The notes under the pieces: model-generated
Database searches by the model: none
What the model was told of the DNA's origin: nothing
What the model saw: the letters and a program-made list of their open reading frames with translations, nothing else
Translations under genes and position numbers: made by a program
Source of the DNA: a virus
Direction: 5' to 3' (one strand)
Length of the DNA: 33,865 nucleotides
Virus record (IMG/VR): IMGVR_UViG_3300023223_000247
Span: 1 to 33,865 of that record
Part shown: one piece after another, positions 25,476-32,889 of the stretch
Numbering within the stretch: the first letter of the stretch is position 1
How the letters are laid out: each line of letters begins with the position of its first letter

Positions 25476-25834
25476 GTGATTTAACAGACGCGCAAGTGAT
25501 GGAAGCCTTGGGGTATTTAATTGAAAAAGGCGTGATTTTGTATTCGCGGCAAGACGTGCCATCGTATGAGGGAGACTGTTACATTAAAAAAGATGGTTTT
25601 ATGTTTCGCTGCGATACGTTCTCACCAACCACCGTGACAGACGATGCCCTTGCGCTGGTTCCAGACTATCTATTAAAAATTGACGACGCCGTAATAATCA
25701 AAAACTGTGATGATGGCACATGGTATGCGTCTATTCTTAACCTAGAGTATAGCTGGTCAGAAAATGATTTTATTGGCACCGGACCGACGGCAGCCGCCGC
25801 CCTATCAGAGGCACTTATGGAGTTAGCAAAATGA
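25472..25834 (+). CDS. Hypothetical phage protein, 120 residues
   Basis: Acidic alpha/beta protein starting MSDLTDAQVMEALGYLIEKG. The last third, YSWSENDFIGTGPTAAAALSEALMELAK (in part), resembles small phage proteins with a conserved G-x-x-P-x-x-A-A-x-x-A segment that accompany replication genes. Function unknown. It is ATGA-coupled to the initiator and to the next gene. Confidence 0.65.
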   Translation: MSDLTDAQVMEALGYLIEKGVILYSRQDVPSYEGDCYIKKDGFMFRCDTFSPTTVTDDALALVPDYLLKIDDAVIIKNCDDGTWYASILNLEYSWSENDFIGTGPTAAAALSEALMELAK

Positions 25835-26016
25835 CATGGGAAGAAGCATTCAGCGACGCAGCGGAAATAGTTGAACGCATGCACAATGACGGTCTATCGT
25901 TTCAAGACATAGCTGTATACCACGACTATCCGCGCTGGCACATAACCCGAGGCACCAGCAAAGGAACTCTAATCCACGATGTAGCAACCAAAATAAGACA
26001 TGGAGAGATGGGATGA
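25831..26016 (+). CDS. 61-residue hypothetical protein
   Basis: Starts MTWEEAFSDAAEIVERMHNDGLSFQDIAVYHDYPRWHITRGTSKGT (in part), a pattern of N-terminal helix then a possible short HTH (FQDIAVYHDYPRWHI). ATGA-coupled both ways. No specific function. Confidence 0.65.
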   Translation: MTWEEAFSDAAEIVERMHNDGLSFQDIAVYHDYPRWHITRGTSKGTLIHDVATKIRHGEMG

Positions 26017-26261
26017 GGAAAGATACAATCTGTTGTGTTGATTGCCAGCACGTCACGCTAGGGACAAGTTATGGACTAAACGGCGAGAGCGTACCCAAGT
26101 GTGATTTGTTAAACCTTGACACTGGCACAGCCCGCATGAAAAACGGGAAATGTGGGAGAGATGCAAAGTATTTCGAACAATTGGTTAAAATTATACCCGT
26201 AGGAGCCACACAGAGCGTCGCTGGTGGCATAAACGATACCAAGATAGGCGAGGGTACCTGA
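26013..26261 (+). CDS. Cys-rich, zinc-binding candidate, 82 residues
   Basis: Starts MRKDTICCVDCQHV; C7, C8, C11 and later KCDLL and GKCGRDAKYFE give four to five Cys in the right order for a small treble-clef or ribbon, with PKC matching typical phage proteins whose text is CxxC-x(n)-C...C-x-x-D-A-x-x-F. The C-terminal tail is polar. ATGA-coupled to the gene before it. Function unknown. Confidence 0.65.
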   Translation: MRKDTICCVDCQHVTLGTSYGLNGESVPKCDLLNLDTGTARMKNGKCGRDAKYFEQLVKIIPVGATQSVAGGINDTKIGEGT

Positions 26262-26267
26262 AACATT

Positions 26268-26286
26268 AAACGCCTCTGTATGGGGC
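26268..26286 (+). repeat. ACGCC leader element 11 (hairpin)
   Basis: AAACGCCTC: GCCTC and GGGGC pair over TGTAT with one G-T pair (26272-26286), then TATGAGGAGAGAG before ATG 26303. It is the only member outside the 16.5-20.1 kb operon. Confidence 0.65.
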
Positions 26287-26302
26287 TATGAGGAGAGAGA
26301 AG

Positions 26303-26572
26303 ATGAGCGACACAATTAACGAATTTGGGACTCCTGTTTCAAATCATGTATGCGCGACTTGTGGCGTTGAATTTACGATATGTCCCGCGATACCTGATGG
26401 TGAGACGGGATGGGAGAACTGTCTAGCCCCCGAATGTGACAGTTATGATTCGCATAGAGACGCAGAGGTTTTATTTAAAACAGATAGTGAACTAGCGCAG
26501 GACGACAAGCCCGTTAGCCTTAAAATGCTACGCGCGCGCAAAACATTTCAAGAAACTGGAAAAATAACATGA
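26303..26572 (+). CDS. Zinc-ribbon-like hypothetical protein, 89 residues
   Basis: Start MSDTINEFGTPVSNHV is set by GAGGAGAGAG and the leader hairpin. VCATCGVEFTICPAIPDGETGW followed by ENCLAPECDSYD gives a CxxC...C...C-x4-C cluster typical of a small zinc protein. The C-terminal part is helical and charged. No family assigned. It overlaps the next start (ATGA). Confidence 0.65.
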   Translation: MSDTINEFGTPVSNHVCATCGVEFTICPAIPDGETGWENCLAPECDSYDSHRDAEVLFKTDSELAQDDKPVSLKMLRARKTFQETGKIT

Positions 26573-26748
26573 AACACGTATACATATCAGATGATTTATT
26601 TTGGAGACAGTGGCAAGCGATTAACAGATGGTGTGACGTGAGTCTCGCCCGAGATGAGTTGTATTCGTATTTTAAAGAGTTTAGAGAGGATGAGGTAAAC
26701 CGGCGCTTAAACTATATTGCGCTTCAAAGGTGCGGCGCTGTGGCTTAG
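26569..26748 (+). CDS. 59-residue hypothetical protein, last of rightward operon
   Basis: ATGA-coupled to the gene before it. Starts MKHVYISDDLFWRQWQAINRWCDVSL, a helical protein with three Trp. No recognised domain. Behind its stop a TGCTAGAAT box (26759-26767) and an AAGGAG (26772-26777) have no gene following, just before the convergent HNH gene. Confidence 0.6.
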   Translation: MKHVYISDDLFWRQWQAINRWCDVSLARDELYSYFKEFREDEVNRRLNYIALQRCGAVA

Positions 26749-26796
26749 CCTCGTTATGTGCTAGAATAAGTAAGGAGACGATACTAACACTAAGCT

Positions 26797-27384
26797 TTAT
26801 ACGCCTTCATGATTTTCTTTCCAAGACATCATGGAGAGAACCTTCTTGATTGTGGCCAGAGAGACATTGTATTTTCCCGCTATTTCTAGGCGTGTCATTC
26901 CGGGGCCGCGACCATTTTTTCCTCGTCTCTTTTCGGCTCTAATCATTCTCGCCTGATCGAGATCAAGCTTACAAAACTTTCTATTACGAGATTGTTGCGT
27001 GGGGGACGCCCACCGGCAATTATCTTTGCAATACCCCTTGTCTCCATCTATTCTATCTATGCTCTGCCCTGTTCTTTTGTGGCCCATATCCTCTATAAAT
27101 GAATTTATATCGTGCCACCTGCTGCAAACCTTAATTCCTCTCCCGCCATAATTATTCCATGCTTTATTTTTGTTGTTCTCACACCTATCAATCATATTTG
27201 TCCACGTCTTATAAAGCGGGTGATTCCATTTTCCATGCTTGTATAGATGGCTTTCTTTACCCCTTTTAGCTAAAGGCTTCTTCTTGATGTACGGACTTCC
27301 ATGTTTATACTGTCGAAGATAATGCTTCCGACAATAACTTTTAGCCAATACTGGGGATACACAATCGTGAATAATGCAAATCAT
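26797..27384 (-). CDS. HNH homing-type endonuclease
   Basis: 195 residues. The N-terminal C-x4-C...AKSYCRKHYLRQYKHG is a zinc-binding segment. The middle HPLYKTWTNMIDRCENN, YGGRGIKVCSRW, then SIDRIDGDKGYCKDNCRWAS with NRK is the HNH core of phage-borne homing nucleases. The C-terminus RLEIAGKYNVSLATIKKVLS is a helix-turn-helix that would direct binding. AGGAAGCG precedes the ATG. It is located between lysis genes and the early operon, oriented like the lysis genes, and is likely a free-standing mobile element. Confidence 0.85.
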   Translation of the reverse strand: MICIIHDCVSPVLAKSYCRKHYLRQYKHGSPYIKKKPLAKRGKESHLYKHGKWNHPLYKTWTNMIDRCENNKNKAWNNYGGRGIKVCSRWHDINSFIEDMGHKRTGQSIDRIDGDKGYCKDNCRWASPTQQSRNRKFCKLDLDQARMIRAEKRRGKNGRGPGMTRLEIAGKYNVSLATIKKVLSMMSWKENHEGV

Positions 27385-27427
27385 AACGCTTCCTAATTAT
27401 TTCTCAGGCAAGCGTACCATTAGCCAC

Positions 27428-27850
27428 CTACTTTGTCAAACCTTTCGCTTTCTCAATGGTTCGCAGAACCCCGAGTCCCAAAAGGGCTATGACAAGCTCT
27501 ATTAAACCATCAGCAGAAACGGGGTAGGCCACAAGCTCACCGCTTTCTAAACATTGCGCAGTCCATATATAAGCCGCCATAGCGTATTGGGGGATATAAA
27601 AGAAGGCTAAACTTATGCCTGCGACCCAGAGAATGAAAGGCCGTGCGCCAGCAACAAAGACGGATCGATGAGAGGCGTGCACCTTAGAAATCTCACCAGC
27701 GAGCAGGGCTGGTTGCTGTTTGAGCTTTTCCATAACAGCCTCAGCATGTCTCTTTTCCTCATCTGAGGTGAAAAGCTTATCAAACACATTACCAATTGCC
27801 TCTATCGGCTCTTTTGCGGCGCTACCAAGTATAGTTGATAGAAATCCCAT
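27428..27850 (-). CDS. Holin (3-TM/GTA type)
   Basis: 140 residues from ATG 27848-27850 (TGATG overlap with the gene before it; a second ATG 3 nt earlier also exists). After an N-terminal amphipathic helix region (EPIEAIGNVFDKLFTSDEEKRHAEAVMEKL in part) it carries an RPFILWVAGISLAFFYIPQYAMAAYIW segment, then a final LIELVIALLGLGVLRTIEKAKG. This order of soluble coiled coil, ARPFIxW and two TM helices matches the Holin_3TM family of phages and gene-transfer agents. It permeabilises the inner membrane for lysis. The HNH gene interrupts the operon downstream. Confidence 0.8.
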   Translation of the reverse strand: MGFLSTILGSAAKEPIEAIGNVFDKLFTSDEEKRHAEAVMEKLKQQPALLAGEISKVHASHRSVFVAGARPFILWVAGISLAFFYIPQYAMAAYIWTAQCLESGELVAYPVSADGLIELVIALLGLGVLRTIEKAKGLTK

Positions 27851-28299
27851 CACACTTTCTCCGTTTTGTCGTCTCTCACTATTAAATAAGGTTGCTCGTC
27901 TAAATTAAACGCGCCTCTAATCTTTGAATAAAGTTTCTCATAAGCAGTTCTGCTGCCAGAAACAGTATCACCTAATGTTAACTCACTTCCGGTTAATATG
28001 CATCCAGAAGTATCATCATGGCTATTGCCTGTATGAATGCGGATATTTGTAAAGCCCGGTACGTCGTCAACTCCGATTGCATACTCATGGCCCCAGCGTT
28101 CTTTATAAGCTTCATAATATCGTCCTGCTGTTATTTTACGTAAAGGATAGCGTCCAGCCGGAATGCGTGTACGGCCTTCAATCTTTGAATCACGGTGCAC
28201 GTCTTCGATCGACCAGCATATTGACCAGTCATCAAGAGTAAAACGTCCCACAGTCGTTTCTCCGCGCTCGTAGAGCCTGTCTAGCACAAAGTCTACCAT
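27850..28299 (-). CDS. DUF5675 protein, candidate endolysin-associated enzyme
   Basis: 149 residues from ATG 28297-28299 (GGTGGG before it, overlap with the upstream stop). The text RLYERGETTVGRFTLDDWSICWSIEDVHRDSKIEGRTRIPAGRYPL (in part), followed by VPGFTNIRIHTGNSHDDTSGCILTG, is the DUF5675 pattern with conserved H and C in IHxGNxxxDTxGCIL, reminiscent of L,D-transpeptidase-type folds. Located beside the holin it could be the lysin or a cell-wall enzyme; catalytic function is not proven. Confidence 0.7.
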   Translation of the reverse strand: MVDFVLDRLYERGETTVGRFTLDDWSICWSIEDVHRDSKIEGRTRIPAGRYPLRKITAGRYYEAYKERWGHEYAIGVDDVPGFTNIRIHTGNSHDDTSGCILTGSELTLGDTVSGSRTAYEKLYSKIRGAFNLDEQPYLIVRDDKTEKV

Positions 28300-28559
28300 A
28301 ATACCCACCACGCTATCAAAACAGCCACACAGGGGCTTAAACAGTCGAACAGCTCAAAGCCCTTCATAGCTCGCCAGCCTCGTTCTTTAATCTCTTTGTA
28401 AACGTACTGACCACCAAACACCAAACCCGAACCGATTAAGAACCCGTGATTAAGGACTGTTGCCAAAATACCACACAAGGCAAAGTAACAAAATACGATC
28501 AAGGCATGATGAAGACCGAAGGCCTTAAACCATCCCTTCTCGCTGATTTTAATAAGCAT
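28293..28559 (-). CDS. Small membrane protein of lysis cassette
   Basis: 88 residues with three hydrophobic segments: ALIVFCYFALCGILATVL (about 19-36), FLIGSGLVFGGQYVY (about 40-54) and a C-terminal CVAVLIAWWVLW. Topology would be three TM segments, consistent with an accessory holin or a membrane-anchored lysis factor. One-base TAATG-type junction with the gene before it; overlaps the DUF5675 start by 7 nt. Confidence 0.65.
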   Translation of the reverse strand: MLIKISEKGWFKAFGLHHALIVFCYFALCGILATVLNHGFLIGSGLVFGGQYVYKEIKERGWRAMKGFELFDCLSPCVAVLIAWWVLW

Positions 28560-28873
28560 TAGCCGTACTCTTTAAATAGCTTCTGAGCGATGTTACCAAA
28601 GAAGGGGCCTAGCGAACTACCGATTGCATAGTAGACCATTGCGAGGGAGAATGTAGCCCCGGCCAGCCAAGCCTTGCCTTTACCAAAGAGAGCGTGATTA
28701 TCCTCAATAGCTTTAAACCGTGCGTCATTTTCCTCTTCTGTTTTAGCGGCAGCTTTTTTTGAGGAGACTTGATAGGCTTTCAATTCCTTTAAGAGGGCTT
28801 TTTGTCCGGCAACAATATGTTTAACAGATACAGTAAGCTCACCGACCTCTCTGTTTAGCTTTGAATCGGTCAT
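28559..28873 (-). CDS. Coiled-coil membrane protein of lysis cassette
   Basis: 104 residues: an N-terminal coiled coil (residues 1-65, with VSVKHIVAGQKALLKELKAY in part), then one TM helix WLAGATFSLAMVYYAIGSSLG and a short tail. The arrangement resembles XhlA-type or spanin-partner proteins of phage lysis modules. The ATG overlaps the previous stop (ATGA). Confidence 0.6.
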   Translation of the reverse strand: MTDSKLNREVGELTVSVKHIVAGQKALLKELKAYQVSSKKAAAKTEEENDARFKAIEDNHALFGKGKAWLAGATFSLAMVYYAIGSSLGPFFGNIAQKLFKEYG

Positions 28874-29385
28874 GTTTTTTCCTGATCCACTGTGCGATGC
28901 GTATGAGAAGAATGCGAAATATCAAAGCTATTGCCCCTCCAAATATTAACCAGATAACTCCTAATTCTTTCATAATGCGGCCCTATAAATAAGCTTGCTG
29001 CCCAAGCAATGACTAAAGACGTCCATAGAACAGTGTAGTTGTCCTCTATGAAGTTGTGCGACCAAATACCGGAATCGTCATAGTAGTCCAGACTATCCAG
29101 CGCGAATAAGGCAAAAAACAAACCCTGTATTGTGATTTGTGTCCATTTGCCTCCATCGCCGTATTTAAACAACACGCTCGCCGCCGCTAGTGCGAGCATC
29201 ATATGGGTGTAGAGAATATATATAAATAAATCTGGGGTGCTTACGGTGTTTTGAACGGGAATCAAGAGGAGATTCAACACACACACTGACAACACGATAG
29301 ACGCAGTGTTCACGTACTTATCATGTATAAGCGAATACCCGGCCCCGGTCATTACCAGCAATGTGTATATGTAGTCTTCTAACAT
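28870..29385 (-). CDS. Multi-spanning membrane protein
   Basis: 171 residues with about five hydrophobic segments (YIYTLLVMTGAGYSLI; ASIVLSVCVLNLLLIPV; LFIYILYTHMMLALAAASVLF; GLFFALFALDSL; VLWTSLVIAWAASLFIG), then a charged His/Ser-rich tail. No family recognised. It follows the 27-residue basic peptide directly (TAA then ATG) and overlaps the coiled-coil gene. A membrane role during lysis or ejection is possible. Confidence 0.6.
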   Translation of the reverse strand: MLEDYIYTLLVMTGAGYSLIHDKYVNTASIVLSVCVLNLLLIPVQNTVSTPDLFIYILYTHMMLALAAASVLFKYGDGGKWTQITIQGLFFALFALDSLDYYDDSGIWSHNFIEDNYTVLWTSLVIAWAASLFIGPHYERIRSYLVNIWRGNSFDISHSSHTHRTVDQEKT

Positions 29386-29469
29386 TTATTTCTTCTTTGT
29401 CTTTTTGCGTGGGTTTCTACGTGGACCGTGTGAACTGCTGCCTTTGGGTTTTGAAGGTTTCTTAGCCAT
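29386..29469 (-). CDS. 27-residue polybasic peptide
   Basis: Starts MAKKPSKPKGSSSHGPRR and ends KKTKKK; 14 of 27 residues are Lys or Arg, with several Pro and Ser and no hydrophobic stretch. AAGGAAG stands in ideal position, and the stop abuts the next ATG. It lies between the tailspike and the membrane gene. Such a peptide could bind DNA or RNA; no function can be assigned. Confidence 0.6.
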   Translation of the reverse strand: MAKKPSKPKGSSSHGPRRNPRKKTKKK

Positions 29470-29514
29470 TGTACTTCCTTAAAAGTTTAATAATTACACA
29501 TATCAGCCATTTTA

Positions 29515-31836
29515 TCAAACGGTAGCGAACTGTCTGAAAAAATTGCTATCAAGATTGTTTGTAAGATTCAGCGGAGTTGTTGTAAATCCTGACATGGCAA
29601 ACGTCTGAATTGGAACTGTAAAGCTACGTCCAGCGTCCGTTAAATCCACACCCGCAAAAGTCTGTCTAGTATTGTCATCAGGGATAAACACGCCACGTTG
29701 AAAGAATATTGTTACTGTGGAATCTATAACCTCATCAAGACTTAAAAGGATTGTGCTTGTATTAACACCAACCTGAGCGTCAGTTACTACTAGAGGATTG
29801 CCGGATGATTGCTCAGCTTCAAACCCTGTAATGGTGCCGGTTCCTGTTTTGGACATATCAACGTCGTTTCCGTCAATATCCTTAAACCCTACCACGATTT
29901 GATTAGAGTTAATCAGGATAGATGAAGCCAATGGACCCTCTGCGGATACGAGACTAAAGCCAGCATGAAACAGATATTGCTGAGCAAACCGCTCTGCGTT
30001 ACGTTGATTGCTAGCTTCATTAGGGTGCACATCATCAGCAATGTTGATCGAATCATAAGTAGCTCCACCGTACTCTGCCAGAGTGTAGAAATCAATCTCT
30101 TGGGTTTGCTGCAATCCTGCTAATGTAATGCGATCAGCCACGCTCAAACCCGCCGCTTGGCTCATTTGATATGTTGGACACCTTAAAAGTCTGGTCGTTG
30201 CATTTAAGTCACCACCAGTTCTGTCAATCATCTGGGCCAGCCAGATAGGGAATTTTGTATTAACATACGTGTCGAAATAAGACGACGGAGAAGCGTTTAA
30301 AATCTCATCCTGTCCATCATCAACCAGATAGACATTTGGACCTGTTTTACTGAAAGCGTGATCCGCTGAAAACGCTACAGACTGACTCCATGTGTTTTCC
30401 TGTAATCGGTTAACCGCGGTTGTTTCGTCTGGCGTTCTTATATCCAATGGAAGCCCGCTAGAACACGCGTTCATAAAGCCTACATAGAGGTCAGTGTCTT
30501 CTTGAAGAATGTTAGCCATTCTGCGAGCGCCGGACCCTGTATAGGTAGACGTCCAGCCTATTTTCATATTGTCTGTAAAGCCAGCAAAGCTTAGGCCTGA
30601 GAAACAAGCACTAACAAAGACATTTTGAGGGTCAGAGCCGCTGTCTGTGTTTAAGAATAGTTGATCAATGATTGACTGTCCCCAGAACGCCCATTGAATG
30701 CCCACAGCGAAATCTTCGTTAGGCTCAAACGCTACTGTAGAACCGCCATCTGTTGAATATTGCATGCGGTACCTATTGGCAACCCATGAGTTTCCTGAGC
30801 TTGGACGGTTGGCAGGAATGTCTAAATCAACAAACCTTTTATCGCCATCAATGCCAGTCATTTCAGTCCAGCCTTTAATCTCCTCATTATCACCGGGGGA
30901 AGGGCTGGTTCCTGTCTCAATAACGCGACAATGAACAGTTGGGAGGGACACAGGATCAACGAAAACCTCACGCCTTACGTCTCCGATTAAATTGTTCTCA
31001 ACAACAGGGGTTACAGACAGGTCGCCATCAAACACAGGGGCCACGTCTAAGATTCCATAGTGTGCGACTTCTGCCGCGAGAGCCGTATTAATCATTTCAT
31101 CAGAAAGATAGCCGTTCCAAATAGTCATGCTTGCCAAATTGAAAGCCCCCACAGGGAAATCATTCGCCGGTAGCCCATTAGCATTAAGGTTGACGCCGCC
31201 AAGAAGAATAACAGTAGGGTCATTCTGCGCGTTGCTATCAGTTAGGGCGAGTTCCAATCCGTTAGCGTCTAGGTTCTCATTGAAGCTAGCAAAGTCATTA
31301 CGGTCCATTTGGATACGATAGGCAATGGCAGTGTAATTACTCGTATCAATAATATTGGCACTGACAATCAAAGTATTGTCCGCGTATCTCATTGTCTGCT
31401 TTCTTGGATTCATCCCGTCAATGCTGCGAGTATAATCCATTTGAAGGTTGCCTTCAGGGGGAAACGTCCCTTGTCCGTTATGTGACAGGAAAGTAGAGTT
31501 TTCAGCTTCGTCAGTAATTTTCACAACAGCAAGAACAGTAATTGCTTGATTACCAGAACCATAATCAAACAAGGTTAAATCGTCAATGTTGACAATAGTA
31601 TCACCGCTCGTAAACTCCATAACATCAAAGCCGTTCACATCACCAGCAATGCGCGGGGGAATGCCCACACCTACTTTTCGCACTTTAATATCTCGCGACG
31701 TATCGCCTAGAATATTGGTTAGGATAACATCACCAACATTAGTCGCTGATTCATTGTAGTTCTCCGCCGTGACTTCGTAAGCAGCCGCAACAGAGTTCTC
31801 ACTAACGTTTCTTGCCCTTTGTCCTGATCTAATCAT
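29515..31836 (-). CDS. Tailspike with SGNH/sialate-esterase-type domain
   Basis: 773 residues. The N-terminal third (about 60-270) looks like a concanavalin/LamG-type beta-sandwich (GFDVMEFTSGDTIVNIDDL...AITVLAVVKI...). A hydrolase part follows: WGQSIID with Ser388 as the block I nucleophile (GQS, as in sialate O-acetylesterases) and ADDVHPN with Asp601 and His604 as block V (DxxH). The C-terminal 150 residues are beta-rich. A tail protein of this kind would remove O-acetyl groups from capsule or O-antigen. The usual P22 endorhamnosidase beta-helix is absent. Lies directly after the head-binding tail protein gene. Confidence 0.75.
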   Translation of the reverse strand: MIRSGQRARNVSENSVAAAYEVTAENYNESATNVGDVILTNILGDTSRDIKVRKVGVGIPPRIAGDVNGFDVMEFTSGDTIVNIDDLTLFDYGSGNQAITVLAVVKITDEAENSTFLSHNGQGTFPPEGNLQMDYTRSIDGMNPRKQTMRYADNTLIVSANIIDTSNYTAIAYRIQMDRNDFASFNENLDANGLELALTDSNAQNDPTVILLGGVNLNANGLPANDFPVGAFNLASMTIWNGYLSDEMINTALAAEVAHYGILDVAPVFDGDLSVTPVVENNLIGDVRREVFVDPVSLPTVHCRVIETGTSPSPGDNEEIKGWTEMTGIDGDKRFVDLDIPANRPSSGNSWVANRYRMQYSTDGGSTVAFEPNEDFAVGIQWAFWGQSIIDQLFLNTDSGSDPQNVFVSACFSGLSFAGFTDNMKIGWTSTYTGSGARRMANILQEDTDLYVGFMNACSSGLPLDIRTPDETTAVNRLQENTWSQSVAFSADHAFSKTGPNVYLVDDGQDEILNASPSSYFDTYVNTKFPIWLAQMIDRTGGDLNATTRLLRCPTYQMSQAAGLSVADRITLAGLQQTQEIDFYTLAEYGGATYDSINIADDVHPNEASNQRNAERFAQQYLFHAGFSLVSAEGPLASSILINSNQIVVGFKDIDGNDVDMSKTGTGTITGFEAEQSSGNPLVVTDAQVGVNTSTILLSLDEVIDSTVTIFFQRGVFIPDDNTRQTFAGVDLTDAGRSFTVPIQTFAMSGFTTTPLNLTNNLDSNFFRQFATV

Positions 31837-31848
31837 TGTCGTTCTCTC

Positions 31849-32811
31849 TTAAACTGCTTTGTAGGAAAAATCGAAAGCCAGTAGTGTGGTTGCTTGTATG
31901 AAGCCAGAAGCTGCCACGGCGTCAGAGCCATCGAATGCATCAATACGCATTGAAGTAGTTCCCGGTTCCGTAGCGGCCTGTAAATTGGCGACGGTTCCAT
32001 TTAATTGATCTGCCCAAACATAAGTCCCGATAAGATTATCAGCACCAGTCGCGGCGGTAAATGGAAGCCCTGTCAAGTCCAAATCACCAACGGGCGAAGA
32101 AACACTATCGACGCTCAAAAGGCCCTTAATGGTAACATCGTCTCCTAGTTTAGAAAACGCTAGAGTTGCGAGGGTTAGAGTTATGGTGCCGGATGTCTGC
32201 GGTACAAGGGCGGCGGTAAACGTTCCTGAGCTTGCAGAAACCGCAGCATTCCACTCTGTTGGTGATGAAATAGGGTCATTATTCAGATTGCTACTAACCC
32301 GCGATTTATAAATATTCCCATCGGACCCTTTAGCTGTATCCAAGATAGCGTAAGTTACATTTGCATTCCATGTGCGGAGAAACTCTACTCTCTCCCAAAA
32401 AGTGGGAGACGTGAGCGGATCGTTGCCAACATTATTGTTTTGCAGTGAGCGATAGTTTGACCCATCGGAGGCCACAACCAGAGAGCCAAGAGCGTACTCA
32501 GTAATGCTATTCCAATCATCGAGAGCATCGCCACTACCAGAATCACCAACGCTTGACACATCCCATATCTGACCAGTACCAACGTTAGTTAGGATAACCC
32601 GCGCCGTTCCGTTGTAAAACACGTTAGGCGTGCGACCAGAAGCAAACAAAGGCAGAGGGTTCTCGTTCTTTGTTTCGTTTAAGTTCGCATCGGGGAAGGT
32701 GTCTTTAGGCGTAGTGGTGCCGTTCTCGAAAAACGTCAAAGTTCCGTTAACAATCGGATCACCAGCGTCATCAAGAAATTGTGGTCGTGGGTTTATAAAT
32801 CTATTTGCCAT
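31849..32811 (-). CDS. Tail protein: P22-type head-binding domain plus two ChiC-like modules
   Basis: 320 residues. The first 80 residues, MANRFINPRPQFLDDAGDPI then GTLTFFENGTTTPKDTF and FYNGTARVILT, follow the P22 tailspike head-binding domain pattern. Two tandem modules follow, DDWNSITEYALGSLVVASDG with YRSLQNNNVGNDP...FW and WNANVTYAILDTAKGSDG with YKSRVSSNLNNDP...W, which are CBM5/12 (ChiC-like) type repeats of about 45 residues. The rest is beta-rich. It probably anchors to the tail hub and holds, or acts beside, the esterase tailspike encoded next. Confidence 0.75.
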   Translation of the reverse strand: MANRFINPRPQFLDDAGDPIVNGTLTFFENGTTTPKDTFPDANLNETKNENPLPLFASGRTPNVFYNGTARVILTNVGTGQIWDVSSVGDSGSGDALDDWNSITEYALGSLVVASDGSNYRSLQNNNVGNDPLTSPTFWERVEFLRTWNANVTYAILDTAKGSDGNIYKSRVSSNLNNDPISSPTEWNAAVSASSGTFTAALVPQTSGTITLTLATLAFSKLGDDVTIKGLLSVDSVSSPVGDLDLTGLPFTAATGADNLIGTYVWADQLNGTVANLQAATEPGTTSMRIDAFDGSDAVAASGFIQATTLLAFDFSYKAV

Positions 32812-32814
32812 CGT

Positions 32815-32889
32815 CTATCCTAATATCAAATATACAAAATACGCTATTACAAGCGTTAAAACAACTGCGTCAAATCTACCGACTATCAT
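32815..32889 (-). CDS. 24-residue single-span membrane peptide
   Basis: The frame begins MIVGRFDAVVLTLVI and is hydrophobic to its end. Its ATG sits 10 nt inside the end of the ejection protein gene, with GGAGGGGCAG directly before it, and its stop lies 3 nt before the tail protein ATG. Such gap-filling with a strong ribosome site supports translation. A role in DNA ejection or lysis is possible; no family recognised. Confidence 0.55.
   Translation of the reverse strand: MIVGRFDAVVLTLVIAYFVYLILG

Noticed and set aside
27385-27427. Promoter for the HNH gene (TTGACA at the holin end)
   Set aside because: The only -10 at proper spacing (TACGCT) matches poorly.
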